Assembly (NCBI GenBank): GCA_964521405.1
Contig: CAZFRR010000057.1
Location: 1 to 17,135, forward strand
Origin: SG8-41 sp964521405
GTDB lineage: Bacteria > Pseudomonadota > Gammaproteobacteria > Burkholderiales > SG8-41
Length of the DNA stretch: 17,135 nucleotides
Reading direction: 5' to 3'
Shown: piece by piece, positions 13,704 through 17,135 of the stretch
Position numbering within the stretch: position 1 is the stretch's first letter
Layout of the letters: every line of letters begins with the position of its first letter
Notes under the pieces: generated by a model
The model's database searches: none
Told to the model about the DNA's origin: nothing
Seen by the model: only the letters and a program-made list of their open reading frames with translations
Made by a program: the position numbers and the translations under genes

Positions 13704-13868
13704 GTTTTAAGTTTTGAGTGTTGAGTTTTGAGTTTTGAGTTTTGAGTTTTGAGTTTTGAGTTTTGAGTTTTGAGTTTTGAGTTTTGAGTTTTGAGTTTTG
13801 AGTTTTGAGTGTCAGACTTGTCTTGTTTGCGTCACTTAACTCAACATTCAACACTCAAAACTCAACAT
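13704..13868. repeat. Family F heptamer tract (GTTTTGA)15 with a short inverted arm
   Basis: The left arm (13704-13808) is 15 tandem heptamers: GTTTTAA, GTTTTGA, GTGTTGA, then twelve perfect GTTTTGA. After a unique 25-nt loop (13809-13833), five complementary heptamers follow (13834-13868: ACTTAAC, TCAACAT, TCAACAC, TCAAAAC, TCAACAT). It fills most of the gap between the HtrA-like gene stop (13873) and the hydrolase start (13670). A perfect 84-bp tract of this kind should be prone to replication slippage. Confidence 0.92.
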
Positions 13869-13872
13869 TGCC

Positions 13873-14925
13873 TTAATAAGTGGGCTTGGCCCTGAAGTAA
13901 CGCTCGCGATCGATGGACTTGACCGTGATCTTCTCGACGCGCCCGCCGCGCAGCACATCCAGCGGGACATCGACGCCCGCATCCCCGGTCTTCCACATCT
14001 TGGTGTAGAAATCGGCCTGCCCCTGGATCGGCTGGCCGCCGATGCCGACGATCACGTCGCCGGTGCGGATGCTGGCATCGTCGGCGGGGCCTTCCGGCGA
14101 AACGCGGGTAACGATCACGTTGCCCTGGACTTCCTGGGAATTGACGCCGATCCAGGGGCGCGGGCGCGCCGCGGACCTGCCGGTGGCAATGAGGTCGCCC
14201 AGCATGGGTTTCAAGAGGTCAATGGGCACGAACATGTTTCCGGCGACCTGCGTGCTCGTGCCCAGCGCATCGCCGACCACCAGCGACCCGATGCCGAGCA
14301 GCTTGCCTTCCCGGCTGAGCAGCGCCGCCCCGCTCCAGTTGACCGTGGCCGGCGCGGTGTAAATCGCTTCGTCGAGCAGGTATTCCCAGTAGCCGATGAA
14401 CGGCCGGCGCGATACCACGTACGCCGGCGCAACGCCGTCATAGCCGACGATCAGCACCAGCTCGCGCTCGCCGATAGCGGCGGACTGCCCGAACTGCACC
14501 GGCTTCACCGTCAGCGGCCGCAAGGCTTTCAGGAGCCCGAAGCCGGTGGCATTGTCGTAGCCGACGACCGTGGCTGGGATCGTGCGGCCATCGGCGGTGG
14601 ATAGTTCGACCGTCTCGGCCTCGATGATGAGATAACCGATGGTCAACACCAGCCCGTCCGAGCCGATCACCACGCCGGTGCCCTCGCGCTGCGGACCCAG
14701 CGTGCGTCCTGAACGAGCGTTCGCGACCACCTTGCTCTTCACCTTGACCACCGAGAGTGCGTCGACTGTGAGGTCGGACGGGGCCTGCGCCGCCGGCGGC
14801 TTGTCCTGGGCGGCAATGGGGGCAGCAAGCCCGATCGCAAGCAGGATCAGCACAAGATGGCCCGCCGCACACGCAATGGCGCGCCAGCGGGAGCCTATCG
14901 GGGAATACGCCATGGTTTCCATCAT
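13873..14925 (-). CDS. HtrA/DegP-like protein with a degenerate protease domain and a PDZ domain
   Basis: A 350-residue exported protein with the order signal peptide/anchor (hydrophobic stretch about 19-37, ending PIAAQD), trypsin-like S1C domain (about 60-245) and one PDZ domain (about 255-340; PWIGVNSQEV, VSPEGPADDASIRTGDVIVGIGG). HtrA landmarks are recognisable: GTGVVIGSDGLVLT, DGRTIPATVVGYD, GFGLLKAL, FVPIDLLKPML. However, the LTNNHVV motif reads LTIGYLI (catalytic His to Tyr), the DxxTDxALLK motif reads DNATGFGLLK (Asp to Gly) and GNSGGP reads NWSGAA (Ser kept). It is therefore probably a pseudoprotease acting as a periplasmic chaperone, scaffold or sensor. The ATG at 14923-14925 has AAGGAGG 8 nt upstream; an ATG six codons earlier would put that site inside the gene. 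It is divergent from the SDR gene. Confidence 0.87.
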   Translation of the reverse strand: MMETMAYSPIGSRWRAIACAAGHLVLILLAIGLAAPIAAQDKPPAAQAPSDLTVDALSVVKVKSKVVANARSGRTLGPQREGTGVVIGSDGLVLTIGYLIIEAETVELSTADGRTIPATVVGYDNATGFGLLKALRPLTVKPVQFGQSAAIGERELVLIVGYDGVAPAYVVSRRPFIGYWEYLLDEAIYTAPATVNWSGAALLSREGKLLGIGSLVVGDALGTSTQVAGNMFVPIDLLKPMLGDLIATGRSAARPRPWIGVNSQEVQGNVIVTRVSPEGPADDASIRTGDVIVGIGGQPIQGQADFYTKMWKTGDAGVDVPLDVLRGGRVEKITVKSIDRERYFRAKPTY

Positions 14926-15041
14926 GTGGGCGCCCTCCTTCATAAGGCATATCCTACGACCAAACGGCGAGCTTGGTAATAGTCAGGAGCGCCGTCGTGG
15001 CGGGTTGATGAAAATAAATTTCTCCGGCGCACCCGCGCGCC

Positions 15042-15070
15042 GGCACGCGTGCATGCGCTTGATTTACAAT
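15042..15070 (+). promoter_or_regulatory. Candidate -10 box upstream of the SDR gene
   Basis: TACAAT (15065-15070) is a good -10 hexamer about 30 nt before the GTG start. The -35 position (15042-15047, GGCACG) matches poorly, so an activator or another spacing may be involved. It lies in the 174-nt divergent gap between the HtrA-like gene and the SDR gene. Confidence 0.3.
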
Positions 15071-15099
15071 CCCGCTTTCTCTTCTTTCGGGAGTTCATC

Positions 15100-15873
15100 G
15101 TGGAATTGGGACTGAAAGGCAAGGTCGCTGTAGTGACCGGCGCAACCGAAGGCATCGGCCGCGCCACGGCGTTAAGGCTCGCGCAAGAAGGTGCCAGGGT
15201 CGCTATCTGCGCCCGGCGCCAGGAACCGCTCGACAAGACTGCGGCGGAGATCAAGAAGGCCGGCGGAGATGTTCTCGCCGTTTCCGCCGACATGAGCAAG
15301 ACCGCCGACATCGAACGTTTCATGAAGGCCGTGATCGATCGTTTCGGTCGAATCGATATCCTCGTCAATAATGCCGGCACCTCCGCGCGCGGCAAATTCC
15401 TGGAAATCGACGACAAGACCTGGAGCGCGGACATCGAGTTGAAAGTATTTGGCGCAATCCGCTGCACGCGGCTCGCTGTCCCGCACATGAAAAAGAACGG
15501 CGGCGGCCGCATCGTCAACATCACGATCTCGAGCGCCAAGCAGCCGGGCGCGGAATCCATGCCGACCTCGGTCTCGCGCGCCGCGGGGCTCGCCATCACC
15601 AAGGCGCTGTCGAAGGAATACGCCCCGGACAATATCCGCGTCAACACCGTCTGCATCGGCAAGATCAAGTCGGGCCAGCACGAGCGGCGCTATACGCGGG
15701 AAGGCAAGAGCGCAGAAGCGTACTATAAGGAAGTGTCCAAGGAGATACCGCTCGGGCGCGTCGGCGAGGCGGAAGAAGTCGCCAACGTGATCACCTTCCT
15801 GGTGTCGGATGCGGCAAGCTACGTGACCGGGACCAGCGTGAATCTCGACGGAGGCATCTCCGGGACGCTCTAA
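15100..15873 (+). CDS. Short-chain dehydrogenase/reductase family protein with atypical active site
   Basis: A 257-residue classical-length SDR. The cofactor motif TGATEGIG lies at 13-20, the acidic/basic cofactor region CARRQEP at 38-44, NNAG at 90-93 and a C-terminal YVTGTSVNLDGGISG (241-255). The active-site region is unusual. In the family it reads S followed by YxxxK; here it reads ISSAKQPGAESMPTSVSRAAG (143-163). Ser144 or Ser145 remains, but the Tyr position is Thr156 and the Lys position is Arg160. Normal SDR proton transfer therefore looks impaired, although a subfamily may have adapted. The GTG start at 15100 has CGGGAG 6 nt upstream and matches the family N-terminus (MELGLKGKVAVVTG); an upstream ATG at 15049 would overlap the -10 box. 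The substrate is unknown. Confidence 0.88.
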   Translation: MELGLKGKVAVVTGATEGIGRATALRLAQEGARVAICARRQEPLDKTAAEIKKAGGDVLAVSADMSKTADIERFMKAVIDRFGRIDILVNNAGTSARGKFLEIDDKTWSADIELKVFGAIRCTRLAVPHMKKNGGGRIVNITISSAKQPGAESMPTSVSRAAGLAITKALSKEYAPDNIRVNTVCIGKIKSGQHERRYTREGKSAEAYYKEVSKEIPLGRVGEAEEVANVITFLVSDAASYVTGTSVNLDGGISGTL

Positions 15874-15886
15874 TCCTGAAACCGCA

Positions 15887-16022
15887 ATTCAGCCACAGAG
15901 ATCACAGAGGACACCGAGAGTTTCAAGGGGTTGGGTCAGCAAACCACGACACGGGCAAGGCTTGATAATGACATGCGTTCTTGATTTTCCTCTGTGAACT
16001 CTGTGCTCTCTGTGGCAAAAAG
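15887..16022. repeat. Family A palindrome with 9-nt arm units (CACAGAGnn), copy 2
   Basis: The left arm (15887-15923) starts ATTCAGCCACAGAG and matches the copy at 8158 almost base for base for about 30 nt. The right arm (15985-16022) contains CCTCTGTGAACTCTGTG and CTCTGTGGCAAA. The 61-nt loop (15924-15984) has no visible similarity to the loop of copy 1. The element fills the gap between the SDR stop (15873) and the aminotransferase start (16051). Confidence 0.88.
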
Positions 16023-16050
16023 CTTTTCTCGGTTGTTACGGTGACGGGTG

Positions 16051-17135
16051 ATGGCCAAGACTCCTGACTGGAAGGCGCTGCGCGGCGAGTTTCCCACTGC
16101 CGCCCGCTGGACCTACCTCGACGTCGCGCGCAAGGCCATCCCGCCGCGCTGCCAGGAGCGGGCCTTGCAGGAATACGTGCGCGATGTCTACGAGAACGCG
16201 GGCGCAGCCGCATGGGCCGCGACCAACGTCGCCGAGACGCGCTCCGTGATGGCCCGGTTGCTCGGCGCCAGGCCCGCCGAGATCGCTTTCACCAAGAACA
16301 CGACCGAGGGGCTCAACATCGCCGCGCACGGGTTCGATCTCAAGCCGGGCGACAACATCGTGCTCACCAACCTGGAGCACGTGGCAAACGTCTGGGTGTG
16401 GAAACACTGGGAGGCCAAAGGCGTCGAGATCCGCTTCGCCGCGTACCGCGACGGGCGCCTTCCGCTCGAGGTTTTCCTGGAAAAGATGGATGGCCGCACG
16501 CGCGTGGTGTCCACCGCCTGGGTCACTTACGGCAACGGCTGCCGCGTGAACCTGCCCGAACTCGGGAAAGCCTGCCGCGAGCGCGGCATCCGGCTGGTCG
16601 TCGATGGCGTCCAGGGCGCCGGCCTCCTCGCCACCCCGCTCGGCGAGCTGGGCGCCGACATCGTCGCCATCGGCGGTCACAAGGGGCTGCTGGGGCTGAC
16701 GGGATCGGGCATCGTCTATTGCCGCGAGGATCTCGTGAACGAGCTGAAGACGCCGTTCGTGAAGCAGCCGGCCGCTGCGGGATCCGCGACGGCGCGCGCG
16801 CACGTCGTGAGCCAGTTTGATTACATGCGCACCGCGCACCGGTTCGAAGGCGGCAACCCGAATTTTCTTGGCACGCTCGTGCTGCGGCGCGGAGCGGAGT
16901 TCCTGCAGTCCATCGGGCTACCGCACATCGAGGCGCGCGTGCGGGAGCTCTCCACCACGTGCCTGAAGCTCCTCAAGTCCGCCGGGCTGAAGACGGCCAC
17001 GCCGGAGCCGTGGGAAGAACGCGCCCAGATCGTCAGCGTGCTCGTCCCGGACGCGGCCGCGCTGATGGAGCGGCTGCGGGAGAATCACCGCGTTGTCACC
17101 AACGTCAAGGACGATGCGTTGCGGATTTCCATGTC
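16051..17135 (+). CDS. Class V aminotransferase family protein (cut by window edge)
   Basis: 361 codons of a fold-type I PLP enzyme of the class V aminotransferase/cysteine desulfurase group are visible and the frame is still open at the edge. Landmarks: FTKNTTEGLNIAAHG (80-94), a phosphate-binding region; TNLEHVANVWVW (106-117); VVDGVQGAG (183-191) with Asp185 and Gln188 for the pyridine ring; and GGHKGLLGLTGSG (208-220), where Lys211 should form the Schiff base. EGGNPNFLG (in the segment after 270) fits the family loop. Members include cysteine desulfurases, isopenicillin N epimerase-like proteins and selenocysteine lyases; no desulfurase Cys loop can be judged from this part. The ATG at 16051 has only a weak GGTGACGGG upstream. 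Repeat A ends 28 nt before it. Confidence 0.85.
   Translation, partial: MAKTPDWKALRGEFPTAARWTYLDVARKAIPPRCQERALQEYVRDVYENAGAAAWAATNVAETRSVMARLLGARPAEIAFTKNTTEGLNIAAHGFDLKPGDNIVLTNLEHVANVWVWKHWEAKGVEIRFAAYRDGRLPLEVFLEKMDGRTRVVSTAWVTYGNGCRVNLPELGKACRERGIRLVVDGVQGAGLLATPLGELGADIVAIGGHKGLLGLTGSGIVYCREDLVNELKTPFVKQPAAAGSATARAHVVSQFDYMRTAHRFEGGNPNFLGTLVLRRGAEFLQSIGLPHIEARVRELSTTCLKLLKSAGLKTATPEPWEERAQIVSVLVPDAAALMERLRENHRVVTNVKDDALRISM

Noticed and set aside
13704..13808. CRISPR array
   Set aside because: The 7-nt units are directly adjacent with no spacers and there are no cas genes.
13615..13854. Open frame of 79 codons with a repeated LKTQNSK peptide
   Set aside because: It is a translation of the heptamer tract (three heptamers give seven codons) and runs into the hydrolase gene in another frame.

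Overview
This window looks like part of a GC-rich betaproteobacterial genome, most likely Burkholderiales. That is an inference from three orphan Bug/TctC-type periplasmic receptors (a family greatly expanded in Bordetella, Cupriavidus and relatives), an E. coli-like PrpD, a gentisate dioxygenase next to a zeta-class GST isomerase, and strong G/C preference at third codon positions. No rRNA, tRNA, CRISPR array, transposase or phage gene is visible. Sixteen protein genes are supported, two of them cut by the window edges, plus one possible 36-residue small gene.

Layout. 1-332 (-): start of a Gfo/Idh/MocA oxidoreductase. 497-1471 (+): Bug receptor 1. Next is a long run on the minus strand, read from right to left: prpD (9697-8258), an isocitrate lyase/PEP mutase family protein (8130-7252), a carboxymuconolactone decarboxylase-like protein (6913-6470), an acyl-CoA ligase (6358-4760), a PQQ sugar dehydrogenase-like protein (4674-3394), a diheme cytochrome c (3349-2753) and Bug receptor 2 (2637-1666). 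Then on the plus strand come a possible small ORF, gentisate 1,2-dioxygenase (9917-10963) and a maleylpyruvate/maleylacetoacetate isomerase (11044-11688). On the minus strand follow an alpha/beta hydrolase (13670-12744) with Bug receptor 3 (12694-11726), then an HtrA-like protein (14925-13873). On the plus strand the window ends with an atypical SDR (15100-15873) and a class V aminotransferase (16051 to the edge).

The genes suggest organic-acid and aromatic-acid catabolism. Gentisate ring cleavage is followed by isomerisation; CoA activation of an acid, PrpD and an oxaloacetate decarboxylase-like enzyme act near the methylcitrate route; a periplasmic PQQ dehydrogenase probably passes electrons to the diheme cytochrome. 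Three receptors would scavenge small carboxylates, but no TctA/TctB membrane subunits are present.

The most unusual aspect is the intergenic DNA. Many gaps are filled by short elements of several unrelated sequence families (called A-F here). Most are built from 7- or 9-nt tandem units, and several carry such arrays as inverted arms around a unique loop. They sit tight against stop and start codons. In places they supply the stop codon (10961, 7252), add a C-terminal tail (6470-6520) or overlap a possible N-terminal extension (2638-2721). Two proteins have also lost hallmark catalytic residues: the HtrA-like protein (His and Asp gone, Ser kept) and the SDR (Tyr and Lys gone).
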